From contig CAVSJO010000006.1 in the NCBI GenBank assembly GCA_963728445.1, positions 372,001 through 436,000 on the forward strand: a stretch of 64,000 bases of DNA, in the 5' to 3' direction. Both the position numbers and the translations under genes were made by a program. This DNA comes from CAVSJO01 sp963728445. GTDB taxonomy: Bacteria; Gemmatimonadota; Gemmatimonadetes; Longimicrobiales; RSA9. The first letter of the stretch is position 1. The number at the start of each line of letters is the position of its first letter. The notes beneath the pieces were generated by a model. It was given only the letters and a program-made list of their open reading frames with translations. It was not told the DNA's origin and did no database searches. Shown one piece after another: positions 42,152 through 50,353 of this stretch.

Positions 42152-42793
42152 TTGGCGGAAGCTGACGGATTCCCAAGAAAGCGGATCTCGGCGATGGTGC
42201 CGCTGGCGCTGCTCGAGGCGCTCCGGGACCACGATCTTCCTTCCGAGGTCCTCGAGGACGAGAATTTCCAGGCCAGCCTTCCCCGACGATTCGGCTTGAG
42301 CGACGTCGTCTTCACCCAGATCCGTCGCCTCGAGGACGACGTCCGCAAGGGCAACGGCGTGACCCTCTCCGAGGCGCGCGACCTCATGCGCCTGGTCCTC
42401 CGGCGCCCCGACGCGCCTGCCGTCCTGCGCGAAGCCGGCTCCGCCATCGCCCGGCGAGACTTCGAGCGCCGCCGTCGTCCCGCCGCACGCCGCGTCAAGG
42501 GCCACGGCCTGCCCCGCGCCGTCGTCTACTTCTCCGTACGCCGCGCCGCAAAACGTCTCATGACCCGCCTCTTCGGCCGCGGCTCCCTCTCCTGGATCGG
42601 ACGCCCCCTCCACGCCCGCATCCGCCACCCCTTCATGGACGGCGACACCGAGGCCGGCACCCCCTGCGTCATGTTCTCCGCCATGCTGGAGGAGCTCCTG
42701 CTCCGCTACACCCATCGGAAGGCCCGTGTCGCCCACTCCCACTGCATCGCCCGCGGCGCCGACGCCTGCGAGTGGGAGCTGGAGCCCGAATAG
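42152..42793 (+). CDS. Hypothetical protein with a V4R-like C-terminus
   Basis: 213 residues from a TTG at 42152 (ATG 42194 is an alternative). An acidic N-terminal part (about 15-75) precedes a very basic stretch RRDFERRRRPAARR, then a C-terminal domain ending RVAHSHCIARGADACEWELE. The closing His/Cys-Gly-Asp-x-Cys-x-W pattern resembles the end of V4R or heme-NO-type sensor domains. This is a weak resemblance and the function is unknown. It is the last gene before hairpin array D. Confidence 0.65.
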   Translation: MAEADGFPRKRISAMVPLALLEALRDHDLPSEVLEDENFQASLPRRFGLSDVVFTQIRRLEDDVRKGNGVTLSEARDLMRLVLRRPDAPAVLREAGSAIARRDFERRRRPAARRVKGHGLPRAVVYFSVRRAAKRLMTRLFGRGSLSWIGRPLHARIRHPFMDGDTEAGTPCVMFSAMLEELLLRYTHRKARVAHSHCIARGADACEWELEPE

Positions 42794-42853
42794 TCGAGCC
42801 CGTCCGTCCCGCTCAGGCGCCCCGCAGTCCCGCAGCCCCGCAGTCCCTGGAAG

Positions 42854-43033
42854 GGTGCGCAGCACCCGCCCCCCCTCGGAGCCGCGCCGCGCGCGGCGAC
42901 CCCCTCGAAAGGTGCGCAGCACCCGCCCCCCCTCGGAGCCGCGCAACGCGCGGCGACCCCCTCGAAAGGTGCGAAGCACCTGACCCCCTCGGAGCCGCGC
43001 AACGCGCGGCGACCTCCTGCCGCCGAAGGCGGC
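42854..43033. repeat. Hairpin array D: 57-bp tandem repeat with two hairpins per unit
   Basis: Three units start at 42854, 42911 and 42968. Each has GGTGC-GCA-GCACC (GAA loop in unit 3), a CCCCTCGGA spacer, and GCCGCGC-AAC-GCGCGGC (CGC loop in unit 1), then CGACCCCCTCGAAA. A final GCCGCC-GAA-GGCGGC closes the array at 43019-43033. The loop change GCA to GAA with intact stems points to selection on structure. Confidence 0.88.
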
Positions 43034-43056
43034 TTTCGCCACCCCTCCCCAGCACC

Positions 43057-43062
43057 TACAAT
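43057..43062 (+). promoter_or_regulatory. -10 box of a probable leaderless promoter (E1-alpha gene)
   Basis: TACAAT lies 7 nt before the ATG at 43070 and 24 nt after the last hairpin of array D. No strong -35 was found. Confidence 0.4.
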
Positions 43063-43069
43063 CCAACCA

Positions 43070-44200
43070 ATGAAACGCTACCCGCCGTTCGACCCTCCCG
43101 AGTACGTCGACTGGCAGGCCGACCCGGAGCTGGTCCGTGCCTTCGACGCGCGGGCTCACGCCGACGCGGGGCGGGCCGAGCTCGTCGATGGCCTGGGCGA
43201 GGAGCGGCTGCTGGCCCTCTACGCGGGCCTCCTCCGCAATCGCCTGCACGACATCACGCTGAAGCGGTGGGTCCGCCGGGGCGTGATCTCGAAGGCGTGG
43301 CTGGGGACGGGGGAGGAGGCGGCGACGATCGGCGTCGTGCACGCCCTGGACCGGGACCGGGACGTCGTCGCCCCGATGATCCGGAACGCAGGCGCATGCC
43401 ATGAAATGGGCATGCCGCTTTCGACCATCTTCCGCGGCTATCTCGGGTCCGCGGACAGTCCGAACGGCGGCCGCGACGGCCACTTCGGGGATCTGTCCCA
43501 TGGCGTGCTCCAGCCCATCTCCCACGTGGGTGCGATGGTCCCCGTCGTGACGGGTCTCGCCATGGCGTTCCAGCGCCGCGGCGAGCCCCGCGTCGCGGTG
43601 ACGTGGGTCGGGGACGGCGCCACCAAGACCACGGACTTCCACGAGGGCGTCAACCTGGCCGCGGTGCGCCGCGCGCCCGCCATCTTCGTGATCCAGAACA
43701 ACCAGGTCGCGCTCGGCACGCGCAGGGACCAGCACGGCGCCGGAGACTTCGGCGACTGGCCGGCCATGTACGGCATGGCGGGCGCATGGGCGGACGGCAA
43801 CAACGTGCTGGACGTCTACGCCGCCACGCATCAGGCTGCCGAGCAGGCCCGCCAGGGCGGCGGCCCGACGATGCTCGTCGTGGACACGTTCCGCATGGGC
43901 GGCCACGCCACCCACGATGAGGCGGAGGCCCGGGCGACATTCCCCGCGGAGTTGTTCGGCGACTGGGGTCGGCGGGATCCCATCGGGCTGTACGAGGCGT
44001 GGCTCGCCGAACGGGGCATCGACGAGGGCCGCCTCGCCGCGATCGAGGCGGAGGTCGAGGCCGGGATCGAGGCCGCCGCCGAGGACGCACTTTCCGAGCG
44101 GGACGCCCACGTGCCGGAGCCCGAGACCGCGGAGTTCTCCGGCATCAGCGCCGGCGTGCGGCAGCCCGGCCTGGCCGCGCGCCTCGAAGGTGGCCTCTGA
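43070..44200 (+). CDS. 2-oxo acid dehydrogenase E1 alpha subunit
   Basis: 376-residue thiamine-diphosphate subunit of a pyruvate, acetoin or branched-chain 2-oxo acid dehydrogenase. It has ISKAWLGTGEEAATIGVVHAL, GHFGDLSHGVLQPISHVGAMVP, and the ThDP/Mg motif from GDGATKTTDFHEG to IFVIQNNQVALGT. VVDTFRMGGHATHDEAEARA carries the phosphorylation-loop region of the E1-alpha fold. No E1 beta, E2 or E3 gene is next to it, so partners must be elsewhere. Confidence 0.88.
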   Translation: MKRYPPFDPPEYVDWQADPELVRAFDARAHADAGRAELVDGLGEERLLALYAGLLRNRLHDITLKRWVRRGVISKAWLGTGEEAATIGVVHALDRDRDVVAPMIRNAGACHEMGMPLSTIFRGYLGSADSPNGGRDGHFGDLSHGVLQPISHVGAMVPVVTGLAMAFQRRGEPRVAVTWVGDGATKTTDFHEGVNLAAVRRAPAIFVIQNNQVALGTRRDQHGAGDFGDWPAMYGMAGAWADGNNVLDVYAATHQAAEQARQGGGPTMLVVDTFRMGGHATHDEAEARATFPAELFGDWGRRDPIGLYEAWLAERGIDEGRLAAIEAEVEAGIEAAAEDALSERDAHVPEPETAEFSGISAGVRQPGLAARLEGGL

Positions 44201-44292
44201 GCGCCGCCGGCGGCGGCGCGCCGGAGGAGAGCCGGAGCGAGGGCGGCCGGCGGGAGAACGTCCGGGCCGAGGATGGGCTGAGGGAGAGCCAC

Positions 44293-44976
44293 GTGGAGGT
44301 CGCGCGCCGGGCCCGCGTCCTTTCCCTGGGCGACGACGCTCCGCCGGACGCCGAGCTGTGGATCGCGTGCCACGGCTATCGCCAGCTCGCCCGGCCCTTT
44401 CTCGAGCCGTTCCGCCGGATCGCCGAAGGCAGCCGCACGATCGTCGCTCCCGAGGCCCTGTCGCGGTTCTACGTCGAGGACGCGCTCTCCGGGCCCCACG
44501 GCCCGGAATCGCGCGTGGCCGCGAGCTGGATGACGCGCGAGGACAGGGAGAACGAGATCCGCGACTACGTCGGCTATCTGGATCGGGTAACGGAGGCGTG
44601 GATGGAGCGACGTCGCCCTGACCGCGTCGTCGCCTTCGGCTTCTCCCAGGGCGCAGCGACCGCCGCGCGCTGGGCCGTGCTCGGCCGCACCTCCGTCGAT
44701 CGACTCGTGCTCTGGGCCGGCGGGCTGCCGCCGGACCCGGCGCCGGCGACCGTCGCGGACCGACTCCGGACCCTCCGCCCGATCCTCGTCGCCGGCAGCG
44801 AGGATCCGTGGGCCACGCCCGAGGCACTCGGCCGGCAGGTGGAGCGCATGGCTGCGCTGAACGTGACCTGCGACGTCGTCCGATTCCGAGGCGGGCACCG
44901 CCTCAGCCGCGACACCCTCGAACGCGTCGCGGCGCTGGTCCGCGACGAGCCTGACCCCAGCCCGAACATCCGATGA
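44293..44976 (+). CDS. Phospholipase/carboxylesterase-type alpha/beta hydrolase
   Basis: 227 residues from GTG 44293, which has GGGAGA 6 nt upstream. An alpha/beta hydrolase of the esterase group: HGYRQLARPFLEPFRRI near the N-terminus, nucleophile Ser in GFSQGAAT, Asp in AGSEDPWATP, and His in FRGGHRLSRDTL. Substrate unknown. Its last codons overlap the M61 gene ATG (4 nt), so they are co-translated. The 90 bp between it and E1-alpha is GC-rich and shows no feature. Confidence 0.82.
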   Translation: MEVARRARVLSLGDDAPPDAELWIACHGYRQLARPFLEPFRRIAEGSRTIVAPEALSRFYVEDALSGPHGPESRVAASWMTREDRENEIRDYVGYLDRVTEAWMERRRPDRVVAFGFSQGAATAARWAVLGRTSVDRLVLWAGGLPPDPAPATVADRLRTLRPILVAGSEDPWATPEALGRQVERMAALNVTCDVVRFRGGHRLSRDTLERVAALVRDEPDPSPNIR

Positions 44977-46790
44977 GCCGCAGCCTGACCCTGCTCGCAC
45001 TCCTCGCCCTCTCGCTGGCGGCGCCGGTGCGCGCCCAGACGACGGCCTCCGTCGCCTACGACGTGGCGTTCCCGAACGCCGTCCACCACGAGGCGCGCAT
45101 CACGATGACGCTGACGGACGTGCCGCCCGGTCCGCTCGAGCTGCGCATGTCCCGGGCGTCGCCCGGCCGATACGCGCTGCACGAGTTCGCGAAGAACGTG
45201 TACTCCGTAGAGGTGACCGACGGCTCCGGCAGGCCGCTGCGCACCACGCGCATGACCCCGTACGGCTGGACCGTTCCCGAGCACGACGAGACCGTTCGCG
45301 TCGCCTACACACTCTACGCCGATCGCGCCGGCGGAACGTACACCGGAATCGACCTCACCCACGCGCACATGAACATGCCCGCCACGTTCATGTTCGCGCC
45401 CGACATGCAGGACCGGCCGATCCGCCTCGTGCTCCACCCGCTCGATGGATGGAAAACCGCCACGCAGCTCCCGTCCGTCCCGGGCGAAGCGGAGACGTAC
45501 TCGGCGCCCGACCTCCAGTACTTCATGGACAGTCCGACGGAGCTGAGCGACCACGACGAGCGGGTGTGGCAGGTCCCCGGCGGACAGACCATCCGCATCG
45601 AGATGCACCATCAGGGCACCGCCGCCGAGCTGGATGACTATACCGCCAAGGCGAAGCGCATCACCGCGGCCGAGATGAAGGTCTTCGGCGAGTATCCGGC
45701 CTACGACTACGGAACGTACACCTTCATCGCCGACTACCTCCCCTGGGACGCCGGCGACGGCATGGAGCACCGGAACTCCACCAGCATCTCCAGCTCCCGA
45801 TCCCTCGCCCAGAACGAACAGGGACTCCTCCACACACTCGCCCACGAGTACTTCCACTCCTGGAACATGGAGCGGATCCGGGCCAAGGAGATCGAGCCCT
45901 TCGACTTCCTCCACGCGAACCCGTCCCCGGAGCTCTGGTTCGGCGAAGGCTTCACCAACCTGTACGACGGCCTGTCCATGAAGCGGGCGGGCGTCATGGG
46001 CCTCGACGACTTCCTGGCCGAGGAGGGACGCGCCATCAGCGCGGTCGTGAACCTGCCCGGCCGGAGCTACCACAGCGCCGCAGGCATGAGCCTCCTCGCG
46101 CCCTTCGTCGACGCGGCCACGTCCATCGACCCGACCAACTTCGACAACACGTTCATCTCGTACTACACCTGGGGCGAGGCCATCGCCATCGGCCTGGACC
46201 TGACCCTTCGCACCCGCTTCGACCGCACGCTCGACGACTACATGCGAGCCATGTGGCTGAAGTACGGGAAGACCGGAACGCCGTACGACATGGACGGGCT
46301 GCGCACCACGCTGGGCGACGTCGCCGGCGATACCGCGTGGGCCAACGACTTCTTCCGTCGCTACATCACCGGCCACGACGTCGTGGACTACGCCGGCCTC
46401 CTCGCCCGGGCCGGGCTGCTCCTCCGGCCGGCATCGCCAGACCAACCCTCGCTAGGCTATTTCGGCCTTCGCTACGGTGACGACGGCGCCGAGATCACCG
46501 GCAACACCCTGGTCGGCCAGCCCCTCTACGACGCCGGCCTCGACCGCGGCGACGTGATCCTCACCCTCGACGGCACCTCGATCGCCAGCGAGCAGGACTT
46601 CGAGGCGGTGCGCGCCCGGCACCGGGTCGGCGACTCCGTGCCCATCACGTACCGCACCCGGGGCGGGGACCGGAGCGGCACGGTCACCTTCGCCGCCGAC
46701 CCCACCCTCGAGCTCGTCTCGTTCGAGAGCGCCGGGCGCGACGTGACGCCGTCGATGCGGCGTTTCCGGGACGCCTGGCTGGGCGCCTAG
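44973..46790 (+). CDS. M61-family glycyl aminopeptidase with PDZ domain
   Basis: 605-residue exported metallopeptidase. A Sec signal (about 1-21) ends VRAQ. The M61 N-terminal domain (VAFPNAVHHEARITMTLTD) is followed by the catalytic zinc site HEYFH at 291-295 with SWNMERIR. The downstream Glu ligand is in LWFGEGFTNLYDGL, and the catalytic core continues through YYTWGEAIAIGLDL. A C-terminal PDZ domain (about 500-580, AGLDRGDVILTLDG) is typical of the family. It trims N-terminal Gly/Ala from periplasmic peptides. Confidence 0.9.
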   Translation: MSRSLTLLALLALSLAAPVRAQTTASVAYDVAFPNAVHHEARITMTLTDVPPGPLELRMSRASPGRYALHEFAKNVYSVEVTDGSGRPLRTTRMTPYGWTVPEHDETVRVAYTLYADRAGGTYTGIDLTHAHMNMPATFMFAPDMQDRPIRLVLHPLDGWKTATQLPSVPGEAETYSAPDLQYFMDSPTELSDHDERVWQVPGGQTIRIEMHHQGTAAELDDYTAKAKRITAAEMKVFGEYPAYDYGTYTFIADYLPWDAGDGMEHRNSTSISSSRSLAQNEQGLLHTLAHEYFHSWNMERIRAKEIEPFDFLHANPSPELWFGEGFTNLYDGLSMKRAGVMGLDDFLAEEGRAISAVVNLPGRSYHSAAGMSLLAPFVDAATSIDPTNFDNTFISYYTWGEAIAIGLDLTLRTRFDRTLDDYMRAMWLKYGKTGTPYDMDGLRTTLGDVAGDTAWANDFFRRYITGHDVVDYAGLLARAGLLLRPASPDQPSLGYFGLRYGDDGAEITGNTLVGQPLYDAGLDRGDVILTLDGTSIASEQDFEAVRARHRVGDSVPITYRTRGGDRSGTVTFAADPTLELVSFESAGRDVTPSMRRFRDAWLGA

Positions 46791-46914
46791 GTCGGCGGCC
46801 GGGCCGCAGCCGTCCCACGGCGTGACGCCCCATCGTCCACGAAACGAGACGGTTGGCGGCGTTCCGGACGAATTGGCAAGCTCGTAAATCCCGTCACGAC
46901 AGGCGTTTACGGGT

Positions 46915-46931
46915 CTGGCACCGCGCTTGCC
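46915..46931 (+). promoter_or_regulatory. Sigma-54-type promoter
   Basis: CTGGCACC-N4-TTGCC (46915-46931) matches the -24/-12 consensus YTGGCACG-N4-TTGC in sequence and spacing. Just upstream, CGTAAA and TTTACG (about 46883-46911) form a split inverted repeat that could bind an activator. It lies 54 nt before the OmpA-lipoprotein ATG. Confidence 0.6.
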
Positions 46932-46984
46932 ACATCTCTCGGGCAGACCCAGGGGAATAGACACTCGAGAGTGTGAGGTTACAG

Positions 46985-47668
46985 ATGTTCACCAGGACGA
47001 AGCGGTCCATCAGCGTGATCGCGGGCGCGGCGATGATCGTCGCCACCGCCGGCGGCTGCGCAAGCATGAACAACAAGGAGAAGGGCGCGGCCATCGGGGC
47101 CGGCGTGGGCGCGGCGGCGGGCGCGGCCATCGGTCGCAACAACGGCGGTACTGCCAAGGGCGCGATCATCGGCGCGGTCGTGGGTGGTGCCGCGGGCGCC
47201 GTGATCGGGCACCAGATGGACCAGCAGGCGGACGAGCTGGGCAAGGATCTCCCGGGCGCGGACGTGTCGCGCGTGGGCGAGGGGATTCTCGTGAACTTCC
47301 CTTCGGGGATCCTGTTCCCGTTCGATTCGGAAAACCTGCAGCCGAACGGAAGGCAGAACCTGGCCGATCTGGCGCAGAGCCTCCAGAAGTACCCGAAGAC
47401 GACGGTGCTCGTGGTGGGGCACACGGACGCGAAGGGCTCGGACGAGTACAACATGGCCCTGAGCCAGCGCCGGGCGCAGTCGGCGAAGAACTACCTCGTG
47501 TCGCAGGGGATCGACGGCTCCCGCATCCAGACGGAGGGGCGTGGCGAGACGGAGCCGGTCGCCTCGAATGACACCGAGGTGGGCCGCCAGCAGAATCGCC
47601 GGGTGGAGGTCGCCATCTACGCGAGCGACGAGTACCGGCAGCAGGTGCTGGACGACGTCGGGCACTAG
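46985..47668 (+). CDS. OmpA-family peptidoglycan-binding lipoprotein
   Basis: 227 residues from ATG 46985 (GAGG 9 nt upstream). The signal ends ATAGGCAS with the lipidated Cys. Next is a Gly/Ala-rich glycine-zipper region (about 33-75, repeats of AIGAGVGAAAGAAIG type) that can insert in membranes. A C-terminal OmpA domain follows with VGHTDAKGSDEYNMALSQRR and EGRGETEPVASNDT, which binds the cell wall. Likely a stress or envelope protein, given the sigma-54-type promoter upstream. Confidence 0.92.
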   Translation: MFTRTKRSISVIAGAAMIVATAGGCASMNNKEKGAAIGAGVGAAAGAAIGRNNGGTAKGAIIGAVVGGAAGAVIGHQMDQQADELGKDLPGADVSRVGEGILVNFPSGILFPFDSENLQPNGRQNLADLAQSLQKYPKTTVLVVGHTDAKGSDEYNMALSQRRAQSAKNYLVSQGIDGSRIQTEGRGETEPVASNDTEVGRQQNRRVEVAIYASDEYRQQVLDDVGH

Positions 47669-47693
47669 ATCGCGGCAGGACACCACCGCACGT

Positions 47694-47724
47694 GAGGCGC
47701 CGCTCCTTTTGGGGGCGGCGCCTC
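47694..47724 (+). terminator. Bidirectional intrinsic terminator between ompA-like and Nudix genes
   Basis: GAGGCGCCGC (47694-47703) pairs perfectly with GCGGCGCCTC (47715-47724) over 10 bp with an 11-nt loop. A short pyrimidine tract follows. Genes on both sides converge on it. Confidence 0.7.
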
Positions 47725-47727
47725 CTT

Positions 47728-48321
47728 CTATTCCTCTCCGGTACGGAAGAGATCGAGGAACTGTGTGAGGATCCGGTGCGTGAGTCCCCAGACGTGGTGC
47801 CCCTCGACGCGGAACGAGGGAAAGCTCCGGGACGTGCCCCCCACCTCGACGAGAATTTCATCGAGGTTCTGCTCGTCGAGAAGTACGGACACCGGCACCC
47901 AGACGGTGGCGGCGACCTCCCGTGCGTCGGGCACCGGACGCGCCCGGGCACCGACACGCGCGACAAAGGGTGCCACGACGAGCGGGGGGAGGTGCCGGCT
48001 GAGGGGTGCGACCTCGTCGAGGGCGCCGAGCAGGTCGGTGACGGGGTCGACGGAGACTCCGACTTCCTCGCGGGTTTCGCGGACGGCGGTGGCCAGGAGG
48101 TCCCGGTCGCCCTCGGCGCGACGGCCTCCAGGGAGCGCCATGTGGCCGGACCAGGGGTCGCCGGACCGCTCGACTCGGCGGATGAGGAGCAGTTCGAGCT
48201 CCGTCCGGCTGCGGAGGAGGAGCGCGACGGCGGCCTCGCGCGTCTCGTGCAGGCGGGGCGCCTGAGCGGGACGGCGTGCGGCGAGTGCCAGGCGCAGGGA
48301 ATCGAGGGCTGCGTCGTCCAT
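47728..48321 (-). CDS. Nudix hydrolase, CoA pyrophosphatase type
   Basis: 197 residues from ATG 48321 (an in-frame start at 48357 is possible). The Nudix box is GGRRAEGDRDLLATAVRETREEVGV in two halves: GGRRAEGDRDLL then AVRETREEVGV, with the E-x-x-E-E metal ligands. LIRRVERSGDPWSGHMALPGG upstream of it is the CoA-pyrophosphatase (NudL/Nudt7) marker. It likely cleaves CoA and oxidised CoA. Divergent from recQ. Confidence 0.9.
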   Translation of the reverse strand: MDDAALDSLRLALAARRPAQAPRLHETREAAVALLLRSRTELELLLIRRVERSGDPWSGHMALPGGRRAEGDRDLLATAVRETREEVGVSVDPVTDLLGALDEVAPLSRHLPPLVVAPFVARVGARARPVPDAREVAATVWVPVSVLLDEQNLDEILVEVGGTSRSFPSFRVEGHHVWGLTHRILTQFLDLFRTGEE

Positions 48322-48461
48322 GAAGATGAGTCTACGGGACGCGAGGGGTCGGGCCAAGGCTCCCTGCGCGGGCGCCAGACCCTTCCCGGGGCGGGCGCCC
48401 GGCGTTTGCCGGAACGGCCCGGGGCTTGCTCCGGCTGGAGGGCGCAGACGACCCCCCGGAC

Positions 48462-50244
48462 GTGAGCCGATTCCAGGTGAGCAGCAAGGACGAGACGACG
48501 GCAGTCGAAGCGCGAGAGGTGCTCCGGACGCGCTTCGGCCTCGACGACTTCCGACCCGGTCAGGAACCTGCCATCCGAACGGTACTCGGAGGACGTGACG
48601 CGCTGGTGGTGATGCCCACGGGCGCGGGGAAGTCCCTGATCTACCAGATCCCGGCGCTCCTGCTCGGCGGACTGACCGTGGTCGTCTCGCCGCTCATCGC
48701 TCTGATGAAGGACCAGACGGACAAGCTGGACGGTCTGGGCGTGGACGCGTTGACGATCAACTCCGGCTTGACCCGAAAACAGCAGAGCGACGCGCAGGAG
48801 TCGGTAGAGGAAGGCGAGGGCGAGATCCTGTACGTGACGCCGGAGCGCTTCCGCGACCGGGAGTTCTTCGACGCATTGCTGGAGCGGCGCGTCGGGCTGT
48901 TCGTGGTGGACGAGGCGCACTGCGTCAGCCAGTGGGGCCACGACTTCCGGCCCGACTACATGCTCCTCGGCAGCATCGCGGAGCGGCTCGGTCGACCCCC
49001 CGTCCTGGCGCTCACCGCAACGGCACCGCCGGAGATCCAGACGGACATCATCGATCAGCTCCGGCTCCAGGGACCCGTACCGCCTCGTGACCGGGCTCGT
49101 CCGTCCAAACCTGCGCCTCGAGGTCGAGCGCACGGTGAACGACGCCGAAAAGGACGCGGCGCTGGACCGGCTGCTGCGGGGGGAGCGGGGGACCGGCATC
49201 GTGTACGTCGCCACGGTCAAGGAGGCGGAGCGCATCCACGAGGAGTTCGGGGAGCGCCACGGCCTTGCCCTCTACCACGGCCGCTGCACGGCGAAGCAGC
49301 GGCGCGAGGCGCAGGAGCGGTTCATGGCCGGGGAGGTGAAGGCCGTCGTCGCCACGAACGCGTTCGGCCTCGGCATCGACAAGCCCGACATCCGCTTCGT
49401 CGTGCACTACCACTTCCCCGGTTCTCTCGAGGCGTACTACCAGGAGGCGGGTCGGGCGGGCCGCGACGGCGGGCCGGCGCGCTGTACCATCCTGTACCGG
49501 GAGGAGGACCGGTCGATCCAGGGCTACTTCCTCGGCGGCAAGTACCCGGACCTGCGGGAAGCCGCCGCCGTCGCCCGGGTGGTGAACGGGCTGGAGGAGG
49601 GGGAGCGGATGTCCACCGAGGACATCGCCGACGCCGCCGAGACCGCACGCCGCAAGACGCGCATCGTCCTCACCCTGGTGAAGCGCCACGGCGGGGTCCG
49701 GGAATACCGGGGCGGTGAATGGGAGCGGGCTACCGAAGACGTGTCTCGCGTAGATCTTTCGAAGGAGCTGGTCGACTACGAGGAGCGTAGGAAGCGGGAC
49801 AGGCGGAAGCTGGACTCGATGATCGCCTACTGCCGGACGGCCCGCTGCCGGACGCTGCACCTGCTCCGCTACTTCGGCGAGGAGCGGGAGGACGGCTGGA
49901 CGTGCGGCCACTGCGACAACGACGAGCGGGAGCCGCTGGCCGGCGAACAGGCGGAAGCCGATGTGGGAGACACCGGAGTCGGCCGGGAGGGCAGCCAGGG
50001 CGCTCCGGGGGCCGTTTCGGACCGCGACGATGAGAAGCGGGCCGGTGCGGAGCCCCGCGCCCGCGACCCGGAGGAGCGGTGGGACGAGCCGGTCTGCGAC
50101 ATCGAGCCCGGGCAAACCGTGCGAAACCCTGTCTTCGGGGACGGCGTGGTCCTCGACGTGACCGGGAGTCGCGCCGAAGTGGACTTCGAAGACGACGGCG
50201 TGCGCACCGTGCACGTGGACTACCTCGACGCCATCGAGGACTGA
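48462..50244 (+). pseudogene. recQ: RecQ DNA helicase interrupted by a +1 frameshift
   Basis: Together the two parts form a 3'-5' SF2 helicase of about 590 residues. Part one has motif I MPTGAGKSL, motif II DEAHC and LALTATAPPEIQ. After QLRLQ the frame shifts at the GGG run 49070-49072. Part two continues DPYRLVTGLVRPNLRLEVER with motif V ATNAFGLGIDKPDIR, motif VI QEAGRAGRDG and the RecQ zinc pattern ARCRTLHLLRYFGE to CGHCD. No HRDC domain; the tail is acidic with a final beta domain. A single extra G would explain the break, so sequencing error is possible. GTG 48462 is a tentative start. Confidence 0.85.
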
Positions 50245-50353
50245 GCCGGAAGGATGCGGCGGACGTCCGGCTGCCGGCGTTGTACTTGTCTGGTGGCCCC
50301 CGGCGGCGCATCTATAGGGAACTCTGACCTCACCTTTCTCCGGCCCCCACTCC

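Noticed and set aside
23622..43033. Hairpin arrays as CRISPR
   Set aside because: Units have different stems, no constant direct repeat with unique spacers of even length, and no cas genes.
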